Positions 1 through 9,105 of a DNA stretch of 55,205 nucleotides are shown here, piece after piece. Both the position numbers and the translations under genes were made by a program. How positions within the stretch are numbered: position 1 is the first letter of the stretch; each line of letters starts with the position of its first letter. Source of the stretch: Sphingomonas sp. 1F27F7B (GTDB lineage Bacteria; Pseudomonadota; Alphaproteobacteria; Sphingomonadales; Sphingomonadaceae); the NCBI RefSeq assembly GCF_005503355.1, contig NZ_SCMK01000029.1, positions 1-55,205 on the forward strand. The letters are read 5' to 3'. The notes beneath the pieces were generated by a model. It saw only the letters and a program-made list of their open reading frames with translations. It did no database searches and was not told where the DNA came from.

Positions 1-63
1 ATCCCCAACGGCCCCCGCGAGCCCCGCGGAGCCATTCTTGTGAGAGTAGCCGTGAACAGTCCC

Positions 64-846
64 ATGCCTTTCCGTCTCGTGATCGCCGCCACGCTTCTGA
101 CGTTCTCGACCACGCCGTCGGCGGCCCAATCCCAGACGCCGGTTCCGCCGCAGCAGCAGCGCAATGGCGACCATGTCGTGATCGGCATCGGCGCCGGCTA
201 TGCCCCCGCCTATCAGGGCTCCGACAAATATCGCGTCATGCCTCTGCCCGTGATCGATATCGCGTGGGGGCCCTTCTTCGCCAATTTTCGCAATGGCATA
301 GGCGTCAATGCGGTCGACACCGAGCACGTCACGATCGGCGCAAGCGTGGCAATGATGCCCGGCTATCGCGGCAAGGACGCGCCCAAGGGGATCGGCAAGC
401 TCTCCTTTGGTGCCGGAGCCCGCGGCTTCATGAGTCTCAAGGCAGCCGGCTTCGTCGCGACGATCGGCGCAACCAAGGGCTTCGTCGGCGGCACCAAGGG
501 CGTCATCGCGGATGCCAGTCTTTCCCGGCCGGTGTCCGTGTCGTCGCGTTTCATGCTCATTCCCACGATCGCCGCGAGCTGGGCGGACCGGAAGCACAAC
601 GACCGGTTCTTCGGAGTGAGCGCCGCGCAGTCCCGCGCCTCGGGCCTTCGGCAATTCCGCCCCGGCAGCGGCTTCAACGACGTCTCGGCCATGCTGAGCG
701 TCCAGTATCGCCTGACCGATCGCGTCAGCCTCGGCGCAACCGGCGGCGTCACCACCTTGCTCGGCAAGGTCAAGGACAGCCCGATCGTCGCCCACAAGAC
801 CCAGCCGCTCGGCTTCCTGTCGCTCTCCTATCGTTTCGGCCATTGA
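64..846 (+). CDS. MipA/OmpV family outer-membrane protein
   Basis: The 260-residue product has a cleavable signal peptide (MPFRLVIAATLLTFS then a small-residue stretch ending AAQ) followed by a glycine- and aromatic-rich beta-barrel ending in LSLSYRFGH, the terminal-aromatic pattern of outer-membrane barrels. The GIGAGYAPAYQGSDKYR opening of the mature part is characteristic of MipA/OmpV proteins, which are linked to murein hydrolase scaffolding or small-molecule passage. ATG 64 is chosen because it starts directly at a good signal peptide; GTG codons at 40 and 52 are in frame and cannot be excluded because the upstream region is cut by the window edge. It converges on the lyase-like gene and is separated from it by a hairpin. 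Family assignment is confident, exact role is not. Confidence 0.85.
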   Translation: MPFRLVIAATLLTFSTTPSAAQSQTPVPPQQQRNGDHVVIGIGAGYAPAYQGSDKYRVMPLPVIDIAWGPFFANFRNGIGVNAVDTEHVTIGASVAMMPGYRGKDAPKGIGKLSFGAGARGFMSLKAAGFVATIGATKGFVGGTKGVIADASLSRPVSVSSRFMLIPTIAASWADRKHNDRFFGVSAAQSRASGLRQFRPGSGFNDVSAMLSVQYRLTDRVSLGATGGVTTLLGKVKDSPIVAHKTQPLGFLSLSYRFGH

Positions 847-885
847 GGGAGCACATCGACAGGTCCTGAAGCAATCGGGTGAGAT

Positions 886-916
886 GCAGGGGAAGGAACG
901 ACCCACCTTCCCCTGC
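886..916. terminator. Hairpin between convergent genes
   Basis: Perfect 11-bp inverted repeat GCAGGGGAAGG / CCTTCCCCTGC with a 9-nt loop, placed between the ends of two convergent genes. There is no T-tract on either side, so it may serve as a bidirectional transcription barrier or protect 3' ends. The rest of 847-1050 shows no gene. Confidence 0.55.
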
Positions 917-1050
917 GACCGACGAGAGCGCTTGCATGTTCCGGCACGCCCCCGTGGAATGGGCGCCGCGCCATTGCCGGCGGCGATGGCCACGCGTGAC
1001 GATATGCCCGGCGGCAAGTTCCGCGAGCACATCCAAGCCGCATCCGGCGC

Positions 1051-2947
1051 TCATCGCGGAATGCTCACGCCCGCCGCCGCCAGGATCGGCAGCCCGACTT
1101 CCCTGCCGTTCACGCTGAGGAGCCGCGGGACCGGCTCGCCGCCTTCCGCCCGCTCCCGCTTGCCCCGCACGGTATCCGCAGCGATCCGCATCCGCCCATG
1201 CAGCCCGGCGACATCGAGGCGCACCACGCCGTCGCGCCGTTCGACGATCGCCCCGCTGTTGGCAAAGGCCCGGCGCCAGGCCGCGAAGCCGCGCGCGTCG
1301 AGGCCTTCGGCGCCGCGTAGCCACACTGCCGCGACACCCTGTCCGATCGGCGCGCCGGCGGCGTGAACGATCGTGAGGCGCATGGCGGGATCATTCGGAT
1401 TCTCGCGCACCAGTTCGATCGGCGCGCGACCGCCTTCGGCGGTTGCCGCGCTTGCCAGCAGAACCCGCAAGCCGATCGCCGCGTCCTTCCACCGGACGGA
1501 AATCAGCGCACCATCCGGTATCCGTGTCGGCGATTTCGGCGTGCCGGCCTGCACGCGCGCGTCGTTCACCCAGACTTCCGCCTGGGACGGAATGGTGAGA
1601 TGCGTGAGCAGCCGATCCGGCCCATCGCCGCTGCGCATGCGCGTGTCCGGGCCGGCGGCCAGCAGTTGCAGAATCTCCGGACCGCGCTGGACCGTGGCGA
1701 GGAAGGGCACGAGATGCAGCGCCTTCATCGCGCCCTGGCGCTCCGCCTGCTTGTTCCGGCCATAGGGATCGCCGCGCCCGTCCATGAACAGGATCATCTG
1801 CGCGAAGGCGGGGGAATCGCCGAGATTCCCCACCAGCATCCGGTCGTCACCGCCGCGCCCTGCGCCCGCGGAACCCAGGCTGAACGATCGGGCGACATAT
1901 TGGACCGCCAGACGCTCGGGCTCGCTTCCCCATTTCTGTACGACGGTGCGCGGGATCTCGCGGCGGATCGCATCGGCTTCGCTCGGCGCGGGCCCCCATT
2001 CGGCCGCGTCCAGCATCGTGACGAGATTGGCGCGCGGCGCCGGAGAGAGCCAGCCCGCCCCCTCCAGTTCGGGCTTGGCGCGAAGCCAGCCGGCCGGCCA
2101 GGTCTGCCCCTCGAGATAGCCGCGCCCCCAGAGATAGTCATAGCTGCGCGCGTTGGCCCCGCCGATCCGGTCTCCCGGTGCCCACCAGTTGGCGGCAAGA
2201 TCGGCCCAGAAATAGCGCAGCGCCATCCTGGCCTTGTCGCGCCCCTCCGGACGCGCGGCATAGCGGGCGATCGCGGACAGCGCCTCGATGTCGATGCCGT
2301 AATAAGTGGGCGAATCGAATTCGGTCACGCCATTCTCCCGAGTGAAGGCGAGCCAGCTGTCCAGCTGGGCATAGCCTTCCCCGGCAACGTCCGAACGATT
2401 CAATGCCTCGCCGCACAGGATCAGGTTGACCGTCTTGGTCAGGTAGATGTTGGTATAGTCCGGCTTCACCGCATGGCGGCGCATGCCTTCGATTCCGGCA
2501 TCGATCAGTTCGTCGAGCTTCGCAGCGGCATTGGCCGGCAGGCGGTCGCGGAACAATCGATGGAGCAGCGCGGCCTGAAACATGCTGCTCGACGCCGTTC
2601 ATGTCGAACACGCCGCTCTGGCCATATCGCCAGCGGAAATTTCCATAGGTTTTCGAGGCCGGGTCGAGATCCTGCATGCGCCGCGCGAGTTCGAGCGCCG
2701 GCGCGATACGTTCCGGGCGCCAGTTCAGCCCGGCGCTCTCCAGCGCGAAACGGAAGACGCCGCGGATACCGACCTGATCGGTCGGCTGCTGGATAAGCGG
2801 CCACATCGCATCGAGCTCTCGCCCGCCCTCCACCGGATCGGCGTGCCAGCGATTGGACGCGGCAGGGCGCTCCTGCGCGAGGGAGATGCCGGCGACGGCC
2901 ATCGTCGCGGTGCCGGCCAGGAATATTGCCGCCATGAGCTTGCGCAT
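1051..2947 (-). pseudogene. Secreted polysaccharide-lyase-like protein, frameshifted
   Basis: The gene starts at ATG 2947 with a signal peptide (MRKLMAAIFLAGTATMAVAG, then ISLAQ) and reads to about 2590, where the frame changes; the rest continues in a second frame from about 2583 to 1051. The two halves together give one protein of about 630 residues that parallels the neighbouring protein at 9106-10878 throughout: DPAS-TYG, then YTNI, then SPTY and an Arg/Tyr-rich segment. The helical pattern resembles (alpha/alpha)-toroid polysaccharide lyases and heparinase-type proteins, but I cannot name a family. At the break the two frames are offset by one base around the sequence CAGCATGTTT. It follows the esterase by 19 bp, probably as one operon. 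Either a real disrupted gene or a sequencing error; the downstream half has its own ATG (2583) but no signal peptide. Confidence 0.65.
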
Positions 2948-2966
2948 CGGTTCGATCCTCGTCCGC

Positions 2967-3776
2967 CTATATGATGCAGGATTCGCGTTCACGGCTGATG
3001 CCGCCGAAGAAGCGCAGCGAATCCGCCACATGCGCTTCCCAATAGGACCAGTCATGCCCGCCTTCGAACTCGGCATAGTCATGCGCGACGCCCGCAGCCT
3101 CGAGCTGACGATGGAGCATGCGGTTACCCGCGATCAGGGGATCCTCCACGCCGCAATCGAACCGAAGCGCGGGAAGCGTGGCACGATGGGCGAGGATCGT
3201 CCGGAGCGCGCACCGGTCCTGCATCCGCCCTCCGGCAAGCCTCGGGCTCTCCTCCACGAAATCCTCGAGCTCTTCCAGGCGGGTAATGGCGGAATGCGCG
3301 GAGATGCCGGCAAAACGCGCTCCGTGCTTCGCGCCGATGCGCAATGCGCCATAGCCGCCCATCGAGAGCCCGCAGAGGAACAGGCGAGCCGGCGGATAAC
3401 CCAAAGCCTCGGCCACCGCACGAGGCACATCCTCGACGATCCAGCGCTCGAAATCCCCCTCCGACCGATCAATATAGCCGGTGCCATCGCCCCACAGCCC
3501 GTCGGAGGGCATCGCAAGTGCCATGGGCGGGATCGCGCCTTCGGCGACAAGCCGGGCGGCGGTCCGGTGCACGCCGCCCTTGAGCGCCCATGCCCAATGG
3601 CTGCCATGGACACCGTGAAGCAGGATCGCGACCGGCAGCGGCGCCTCCGCCTCGGGAACGTGGAGCGTGATGTCGCCGCGACCGCTAAAGGCGCGGCTCT
3701 TCACCGTGATCAGCCGCAGCCGCTCCGTTTCGAAGCGCGGATCCGAGATCTCGAGGCTGCGGAACGCGGACCTCAT
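2967..3776 (-). CDS. Alpha/beta-hydrolase esterase (esterase D-like)
   Basis: The 269-residue protein has the alpha/beta-hydrolase layout of the esterase D / feruloyl-acetyl esterase group: an oxyanion-type ILLHGVHGSH near residue 51, the nucleophile elbow GLSMGGYGAL with Ser138, an acid in CGVEDPL (Asp212) and the catalytic His in EGGHDWSYW (His241). No signal peptide is seen, so it is probably cytoplasmic, or exported by an unrecognised route. It is the first gene of the minus-strand pair with the lyase-like gene, divergent from a GntR repressor across the palindrome at 3851-3863. In this locus it probably removes acetyl or similar ester groups from the glycan or its oligosaccharides. Substrate is inferred from context only. 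Confidence 0.8.
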   Translation of the reverse strand: MRSAFRSLEISDPRFETERLRLITVKSRAFSGRGDITLHVPEAEAPLPVAILLHGVHGSHWAWALKGGVHRTAARLVAEGAIPPMALAMPSDGLWGDGTGYIDRSEGDFERWIVEDVPRAVAEALGYPPARLFLCGLSMGGYGALRIGAKHGARFAGISAHSAITRLEELEDFVEESPRLAGGRMQDRCALRTILAHRATLPALRFDCGVEDPLIAGNRMLHRQLEAAGVAHDYAEFEGGHDWSYWEAHVADSLRFFGGISRERESCII

Positions 3777-3850
3777 AGGAATGCGATCGTCTCTTCGCGT
3801 TCGGCCCGCACTCCCGCCAGGTGCATCGCTTCGGAGGTTATTTTCATCAG

Positions 3851-3863
3851 GTCATAATATGAC
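3851..3863. promoter_or_regulatory. Probable GntR operator, 13-bp perfect palindrome
   Basis: GTCATAATATGAC is a perfect palindrome followed by ATG, so the right arm reads ATGACATGA, which is also the right half of the 17-bp motif at 10956-10972. It lies between the divergent esterase (75 bp to its start) and the GntR gene (69 bp to its start), as expected for an autoregulatory FadR-type operator. Confidence 0.55.
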
Positions 3864-3932
3864 ATGAACAATAAGTGACAAGCCGGAATATTTCGGCTAG
3901 CCCGGCGAATGGGCCGGCAGGGAAGGAAGCGG

Positions 3933-4661
3933 ATGGAATTGAAGATGCGACCCAGGCGTTCGCTCGCCTCCGAGCTGGTCGACCATCTGCGCGGCCAGAT
4001 CGAGTCCGGGGCCCTGGCTCCCGGCGATCGCATCCCCACCGAACGCGAGCTGGTGGAAGGCTCCGGCGTCAGCCGGACGGTGGTGCGCGAGGCAATCGCG
4101 CGGCTTACCGCCGAAGGACTCCTCGAGCCGCGGCAGGGATCGGGAGTATTCGTCACCGAGGCCCGGTCGGCGGCCTTTCATGTATCGCAAGGCGCGTTCG
4201 ACGATCTGGTGGAAGTGAGCCGGCTGCTCGAACTGCGTCTGGCGGTGGAAATAGAAATGGCCGGCCTGGCCGCGCGGCGGCGCAGCGAAACCGACGTCGC
4301 CGAGATGCGCGCGCTGATCGACCGGATCGCCGCGGACATCGCCGCCACCGGCGACGGCAGCGCTGCGGACGAGGCGCTGCACGGCCTGATCGCACGGGCA
4401 TCGGGCAATCGTTATTTCGGGCGCTTTCTGGAGTTTCTCGAAATGGGGCTGGTGCCCCGGCGCGGATTGGTGCGGCAATCGGCCGAGGACGACGATACCT
4501 ATCTGGACAGGGTGCATGACGAGCATGTCGCGCTGGTCGAAGCGATCGCGCGCCGCGACATCGACGGCGCGCGCGAAGCGGTGCGGCGCCATCTCGAGCA
4601 TGCGCGGATGCGGCTCGAGGATTTCCTCGCGCGGCGAGGCGCGCCGACGGACTCCGGCTAG
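3933..4661 (+). CDS. FadR-type GntR transcriptional regulator 1
   Basis: About 242 residues. The N-terminal winged helix carries the GntR signature (PGDRIPTERELVEGSGVSRT, then VVREAIARL and GLLEPRQGSGVFV), and the rest is an all-helical FCD effector domain with the metal-binding pattern of FadR-type regulators (LELRLAVEIEMAGLAA, then D-LHGLIARASGN, then EH-ALVEAI and RRHLEH). ATG 3933 is preferred over ATG 3909 because GGAAGGAAG precedes it at normal spacing. It is paralogous to the convergent regulator that follows; the two share the sequence CTAG as overlapping stop codons. It presumably binds uronate-type sugar derivatives and represses the divergent esterase-lyase operon. Confidence 0.9.
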   Translation: MELKMRPRRSLASELVDHLRGQIESGALAPGDRIPTERELVEGSGVSRTVVREAIARLTAEGLLEPRQGSGVFVTEARSAAFHVSQGAFDDLVEVSRLLELRLAVEIEMAGLAARRRSETDVAEMRALIDRIAADIAATGDGSAADEALHGLIARASGNRYFGRFLEFLEMGLVPRRGLVRQSAEDDDTYLDRVHDEHVALVEAIARRDIDGAREAVRRHLEHARMRLEDFLARRGAPTDSG

Positions 4662-5395
4662 CTGGCCAGCGCGGGCAGATCCGCCACCGTGTCGGCAATG
4701 CGCCGGGCACGCTTGAGGCTGCGCTCGAGATGGCGGCGCGCCGCGCTGCGCGCCGCGCGCGGATCCGCCGCGCGGATGGCATCCACGATGGCGGCATGTT
4801 CCTGCTGGATCGTATCGAGATAGCGGCGCTGCTTCTCGTCGCTCCGCTTTACCATCGCGGCATCGCGGCGCGGCACGAGCTTGGCGCCGAGGAACTCGAC
4901 GAAGCGGACGAAATACTGGTTGCCGGTCGCGCGGGCTATGCTCGCATGCAAGGCGGCATCCGCCTTCACCCCGCCATCTTCGGAACCGCTGGCATCGCGC
5001 AATATCTCAAGCCATTTCTCCAGTTCGACGATGTCGGCATCGGTGCGCCGTTCGGCCGCAAGACCGGCCATCTCGGTCTCCACCGCCAGACGCAGCTCGA
5101 GCAGCTGGAGAACGTCGTGCAGATCGGCGAGTTCGTTGGGATCGATCTGGAAGGCCTGGGGCGGCTCCTTGATGAACACGCCCGAGCCCTGACGGGCTTC
5201 CACCCAACCCTCGGCCGAGAGGCGGGCAACCGCTTCGCGGACCACGGTACGGCTGATCCCCAGCTCCTCGACCAGCGCGCGTTCGGTCGGCAGCTTGTCG
5301 CCGGGCGACAGCTCGCCGCTGCGGATCTTCTCGCGCAGCTGATCGACCAGGTCTGCCGCCATCGAGCGACGCTCGGGCATCTTGATTATCGCCAT
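4658..5395 (-). CDS. FadR-type GntR transcriptional regulator 2
   Basis: About 245 residues with a GntR winged helix (PGDKLPTERALVEELGISRT, then QGSGVFI) and a C-terminal FCD domain (LELRLAVETEMAGLAAERR, H-SIARATGNQYF, QEHAAIVDAI, RRHLERS). It is similar to regulator 1 along its whole length, so the pair arose by duplication. Start ATG 5395 is chosen; a TTG at 5434 is in frame. It is divergent from the GH105 gene, and the shared 17-bp motif at 5464-5480 sits between them. It is the best candidate for the repressor of the two identical sites in the locus. Confidence 0.9.
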   Translation of the reverse strand: MAIIKMPERRSMAADLVDQLREKIRSGELSPGDKLPTERALVEELGISRTVVREAVARLSAEGWVEARQGSGVFIKEPPQAFQIDPNELADLHDVLQLLELRLAVETEMAGLAAERRTDADIVELEKWLEILRDASGSEDGGVKADAALHASIARATGNQYFVRFVEFLGAKLVPRRDAAMVKRSDEKQRRYLDTIQQEHAAIVDAIRAADPRAARSAARRHLERSLKRARRIADTVADLPALAS

Positions 5396-5463
5396 ATGGT
5401 CTGACCAGTAACGCGGTTTCCGCGCCACGCGCAACCATTCTCAAGGCATGTCGGTGAGCGATT

Positions 5464-5480
5464 AAATGGTATGATGACAT
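5464..5480. promoter_or_regulatory. Shared 17-bp motif, probable GntR operator
   Basis: AAATGGTATGATGACAT occurs here and, base for base, at 10956-10972. It contains an imperfect dyad (ATGGTAT / ATGACAT). This copy lies 69 bp upstream of GntR regulator 2 and 61 bp upstream of the GH105 operon, between divergent genes. Confidence 0.75.
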
Positions 5481-5541
5481 TATAAGTTGATGGACAGCGA
5501 AGCCGCACCGGTCTAGGCGTTCCGAAAAATGGAGGACGGGG

Positions 5542-6687
5542 ATGCTGAACGGTAGTGACGCTCTGGCGCGAGTCGATGTCGTGCGGCGCTTCCGCGCGCG
5601 GCACGGCGCGCCCGGGATCGATACGCTGATGGATGCCCTGGTCGGCAGCCTGGTCGGTATCGCCGACGATGATGGCGAGTTCCTGGTCAGCGTGATCGAG
5701 GGTCGGCGCTACGACATCAAGAGCTGGCACCATTGGGACTGGACCCAGGGCGTGGGGCTCTACGGCCTCGCGCGCATGTACGAACGGAGCCGCGACCCCG
5801 GGGTGCGCGCGCATGTCGAACACTGGTTCCGCAACCGTTTCGACGAACCGGCCGTCACCAAGACGATCAACACCATGGCGCCGATGCTCGCGCTGGCCCA
5901 TCTCGCCGGATGGAGCGCCGACGACAGCTGGCATCCGCTGCTCGCCGAATGGGCGGAATGGGCGATGCACGACCTTCCGCGCACCGAGGAGGGCGGCTTC
6001 CAGCATCTCGTGATCGACCTGCCCAACGAACAGCAGCTCTGGGACGACACGCTGATGATGACGGTGATGCCGCTCGCCAAGATCGGCCTGCTGCTTGGCC
6101 GCCCGGCCTATGTCGAGGAAGCGAAGCGGCAGTTCCTGCTGCATGTGAAGTACCTCGCCGACCGCGCGACCGGCCTGTGGTTCCACGGCTGGACCTTCGC
6201 GGAGCGCAACCACATGTCGGGCGCGCTCTGGGCGCGGGGCAACAGCTGGATCACCATGGCAATCCCGGACTTCATCGAGCTGCTGGATCTGCCCGAGGGT
6301 GACGGAGTTCGCGAGTTCCTCGTCGCGACGCTGGAGGCGCAGGTCGCGGCCCTCCGCGCCTGCCAGCGCACCGACGGACTGTGGCCGACCATCCTCGACG
6401 ATCCGGATTCCTATGGCGAGGCATCGGCCACCGCCGGCATAGCCTATGGTGTGCTGAAGGCAGTGCGGCTGGGCCTGCTGCCCGCCGGATATCTCGAGAC
6501 CGGGCTGCGGGCGGCCGAGGCAGTGATCGCGCATATCGACGCGCGCGGAGAGCTTGCCCAGGTTTCGTTCGGCACCCCCATCTTCGCGACGGTGGAGGAA
6601 TATAAGCAGGTTCCCATCACCACCATGCCCTATGGCCAGGCGATGGCGATCCTGGCACTCGACGAGGCACGGAGGCTGCATCCGTGA
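5542..6687 (+). CDS. GH105 unsaturated glycuronyl hydrolase
   Basis: The 381-residue protein lacks a signal peptide and shows GH105/GH88 hallmarks: an HHWDWTQGVGLYGL segment near residue 63, the catalytic-acid motif WDDTLMM (Asp168/169), GLWFHGWT with His215, and the diagnostic LWARGNSW near residue 229. These enzymes hydrate the 4,5-unsaturated uronic acid left at the non-reducing end by polysaccharide lyases, releasing a keto-uronate and shortened sugar. This matches the lyase-like proteins in the locus. ATG 5542 is preceded by GGAGG. The stop codon overlaps the GTG start of the symporter (GTGA), indicating translational coupling. YteR-like rhamnogalacturonyl or glucuronyl specificity cannot be told apart here. 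Confidence 0.88.
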   Translation: MLNGSDALARVDVVRRFRARHGAPGIDTLMDALVGSLVGIADDDGEFLVSVIEGRRYDIKSWHHWDWTQGVGLYGLARMYERSRDPGVRAHVEHWFRNRFDEPAVTKTINTMAPMLALAHLAGWSADDSWHPLLAEWAEWAMHDLPRTEEGGFQHLVIDLPNEQQLWDDTLMMTVMPLAKIGLLLGRPAYVEEAKRQFLLHVKYLADRATGLWFHGWTFAERNHMSGALWARGNSWITMAIPDFIELLDLPEGDGVREFLVATLEAQVAALRACQRTDGLWPTILDDPDSYGEASATAGIAYGVLKAVRLGLLPAGYLETGLRAAEAVIAHIDARGELAQVSFGTPIFATVEEYKQVPITTMPYGQAMAILALDEARRLHP

Positions 6688-8222
6688 ACGCGCAGGCCGC
6701 TCGCGCGCCGCGCCGGATCCGTCCGCACACCTATCTCGCCTATGGCATCACCGACCTGTTCGGCAGCGGCGCCATGGCGGTCATCGGCGGCTGGATCCTG
6801 TTCTTCTACACGAGCTTCTGCGGACTGAGCGCAGTGGAAGCGACGTCGATCTTCGCGATCGCGCGCATCCTCGATGCGGTGGGCGGTACCTTCATCGGCC
6901 ATGTCTCGGACACGATCGGCAACAGCCGGCTCGCCCGGCGGTTCGGCCGGCGGCGCATGTTCCTGCTCTTCTCGCTGCCGCTGATGCCCAGCTTCGCGCT
7001 GATGTGGGTAAGCGGCCAGTCCTATCTCTACTATCTCGCCACCTATGTGTTCTTCGAAGTCGTCTATGCGGCGGTGCTGATCCCGTACGAGACGCTCGCC
7101 GCCGAGATGTCGGATGATTACCGCACCCGCGCCCGCTTCGCCGGCGCGCGGATCCTGACCGGGCAGGCCGCGGTGTTCCTTGCCAGCATGCTGCCGCGCC
7201 TGATCACGGGCGGCACGAAGGACGCGACGGCGGATACCTTCCTGCTGATGGGCGGGATCTTCACGCTGATCTTCATCGGCGCGATCCTGACCACCTATCT
7301 CTTCACCTGGGAGCGCGAGCCGAACGAGAGCGACACGGCGGCGCCCTTGCCGGCGCCGTTCGGGCCGATGCAGATATTCCGCAACATCGCGCTCACGCTC
7401 CGGATTCGCGCCTTCCGCCTGCATCTGGGGATGTATCTGGGCGGCTTCACCGCCAATGACGTGCTGATCGCCGTGCTGAGCTATTATGTCGTGTTCGTGC
7501 TCGGCGGCAACGTCGCGACCGCCTCGACCGTGCTCGGCGTGATGACCGCGACCCAGTTCGTCTCGGCGGCGGCCTTCGTGCATCTCACGGTGCGGCTCCA
7601 TCCGGGCCCGGCCTTCCGGCTTGCCGCGTCCTTCTATGCGGTGGGCATCGTGCTGATGGCCGCGCTGGCGCTGCCCGGCTTCCCGGCGCCGCTCTGGTGG
7701 ATCTATCCCATCGCGATGTGCGCGGGGATCGGCCGCGGCGGGCTCGTCTATATTCCCTGGAACACCTATAATTATGTCGCCGATGTCGACGAGATCGTCA
7801 GCACCCAGCGGCGCGAAGGCATATTCGCCGGCGTGATGACGATGGTGCGCAAGGCAGTGGGGGCCTTTGCGGTGATGCTGGTCGGACTGCTGCTCGAAGC
7901 GGGCGGGTTCCAGTCTTCGGCCCCCACCCAGCCGCACGGCGCCCAGCTCGCGATCATCGCGGGGCTGACGCTGTTCCCGTTGCTGGCGCTCGCCTTCGGC
8001 ATGCGGATCGCCCGGCGCTTCCGGCTCAACGAGCACACCCATTCGGTGCTGATGGCGGAGATCGCCCGCTTCCGCGCGGGCGATCGCAGGCCGCCGACGG
8101 GAGAGGCGGCCGCGATCGTCCGCGACCTGACCGGCCAGCCGCCCGAGAAGCTCTGGGCCGGCCGGCTCGACATGCCCCGCGCGGCACCGGGCCATCCGGA
8201 CGGCGCCGCCATCGCCGGCTAG
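6684..8222 (+). CDS. GPH-family sugar:cation symporter (MFS)
   Basis: The 512-residue polytopic membrane protein has about twelve hydrophobic segments. Its N-terminal half has GPH (MelB-type) features: HTYLAYGITDLFGSGAMAVI, an acidic residue in ARILDAVGGTFIGHVSD, and RRFGRRRMF in the first loop. GPH transporters move glycosides, pentosides or hexuronides with a cation. It starts with GTG inside the GH105 stop and is translated with it. Its TAG stop overlaps that of the convergent ROK kinase gene in a shared CTAG. The likely cargo is an unsaturated oligosaccharide or uronide produced in the periplasm. Confidence 0.88.
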   Translation: MNAQAARAPRRIRPHTYLAYGITDLFGSGAMAVIGGWILFFYTSFCGLSAVEATSIFAIARILDAVGGTFIGHVSDTIGNSRLARRFGRRRMFLLFSLPLMPSFALMWVSGQSYLYYLATYVFFEVVYAAVLIPYETLAAEMSDDYRTRARFAGARILTGQAAVFLASMLPRLITGGTKDATADTFLLMGGIFTLIFIGAILTTYLFTWEREPNESDTAAPLPAPFGPMQIFRNIALTLRIRAFRLHLGMYLGGFTANDVLIAVLSYYVVFVLGGNVATASTVLGVMTATQFVSAAAFVHLTVRLHPGPAFRLAASFYAVGIVLMAALALPGFPAPLWWIYPIAMCAGIGRGGLVYIPWNTYNYVADVDEIVSTQRREGIFAGVMTMVRKAVGAFAVMLVGLLLEAGGFQSSAPTQPHGAQLAIIAGLTLFPLLALAFGMRIARRFRLNEHTHSVLMAEIARFRAGDRRPPTGEAAAIVRDLTGQPPEKLWAGRLDMPRAAPGHPDGAAIAG

Positions 8223-9103
8223 GCGGCGGCGTCCATCGCCAGCAGCAGCGCGCCGAGCGTGCCGGCACCCGGGCCGAGCGCGGCGGTTCGCACCATCGTC
8301 TCCACCCCGCCGCGCGCTTCCGCGATCGCGCCATAGCCGCCGATCAGCCGCGACAGACTCCGCGTGACCTGGGCGGCGAGGATCGGCCGGGTGCCGATCC
8401 CACCGCCCAGGATCACTCGATCCACGCCAGCGACGAGCACGGCGTTGAGTGCGAGATGGCCGAGATAGTGGCCGAGCATGTCCCAGGCGGGATGCCCGTC
8501 GGGCAGCTGGTCGGGCGAGACGCCCCAGCGGGCCGTGATCGCGGCGCTGCACGCCATGCCCTCGACACAGTCGCCATGCAGCGCGCAGGCGCCGGGAAAC
8601 TCGCCGCGCGCAGGGTGGTGCGGCACGAAGATGTGCCCGGCCTCAGGATGCAGCCGGCTGCGCGCCGCCTTCCCGCCAACGACCAGGCCCAGCCCGACGC
8701 CGGTGCCGATCGTCACATAGGCGAAGCTTTCGACATCCTGCCCGGCGCCGAGGCGCTGCTCGGCAAGCGCGGCCACGTTGACATCGGTATCGAGCGCGAT
8801 CGGCGCATCGACATGGCGTGCGAGGGGCTCGATCAGGTCGACCCCGCTCCAGCCCGGCTTGGGCGTGACGAACAGCCGGCCGTGGCTTGCCCCCGGCCCG
8901 ATGCCCACCGGCCCGAACGCGCCCATGCCCAGCCCGGCGAGCGGCCCTTGTTCCGCTAGCCAGCGCCCGGCGCGGGCCAGCGTTTCCGCGGGCGTGGTGG
9001 TCGGGATGCGAGTCTCGGCAAGGATGGTGTCGAGGCCGCTCGCCACCGCCAGCTTGAAGCTGGTGCCGCCGGCATCGATCCCCGCGAAGCGCGGCGGCCC
9101 CAT
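8219..9103 (-). CDS. ROK-family sugar kinase (fructokinase-like)
   Basis: The 294-residue protein has the ROK phosphate motif GIDAGGTSFK near residue 8, a catalytic Asp107 in LDTDVNVAALAE, the TIGTGVGLGLVVGG sugar/ATP segment, and the Zn-binding set of fructokinase-type ROK proteins (His157, Cys173, His176, Cys179 in GACALHGDCVEG). It phosphorylates a free hexose released from the glycan; the Zn-site arrangement favours fructose or mannose over glucose, but this is inference. It starts 2 bp after the preceding lyase-like gene and is surely cotranscribed with it. Confidence 0.87.
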   Translation of the reverse strand: MGPPRFAGIDAGGTSFKLAVASGLDTILAETRIPTTTPAETLARAGRWLAEQGPLAGLGMGAFGPVGIGPGASHGRLFVTPKPGWSGVDLIEPLARHVDAPIALDTDVNVAALAEQRLGAGQDVESFAYVTIGTGVGLGLVVGGKAARSRLHPEAGHIFVPHHPARGEFPGACALHGDCVEGMACSAAITARWGVSPDQLPDGHPAWDMLGHYLGHLALNAVLVAGVDRVILGGGIGTRPILAAQVTRSLSRLIGGYGAIAEARGGVETMVRTAALGPGAGTLGALLLAMDAAA

Positions 9104-9105
9104 GC

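Noticed and set aside
2583..2600. Programmed frameshift in the lyase-like gene
   Set aside because: No slippery run or stimulatory structure is evident at CAGCATGTTT; mutation or read error is simpler.
1363..2796. 477-codon plus-strand frame opposite the lyase-like gene
   Set aside because: Its minus-strand counterpart matches a paralogue in both halves; this one matches nothing.
6630..8552. 640-codon minus-strand frame across the symporter
   Set aside because: Arg/Asp/His-rich composition without domains; it mirrors the high-GC symporter gene, whose membrane segments are clear.
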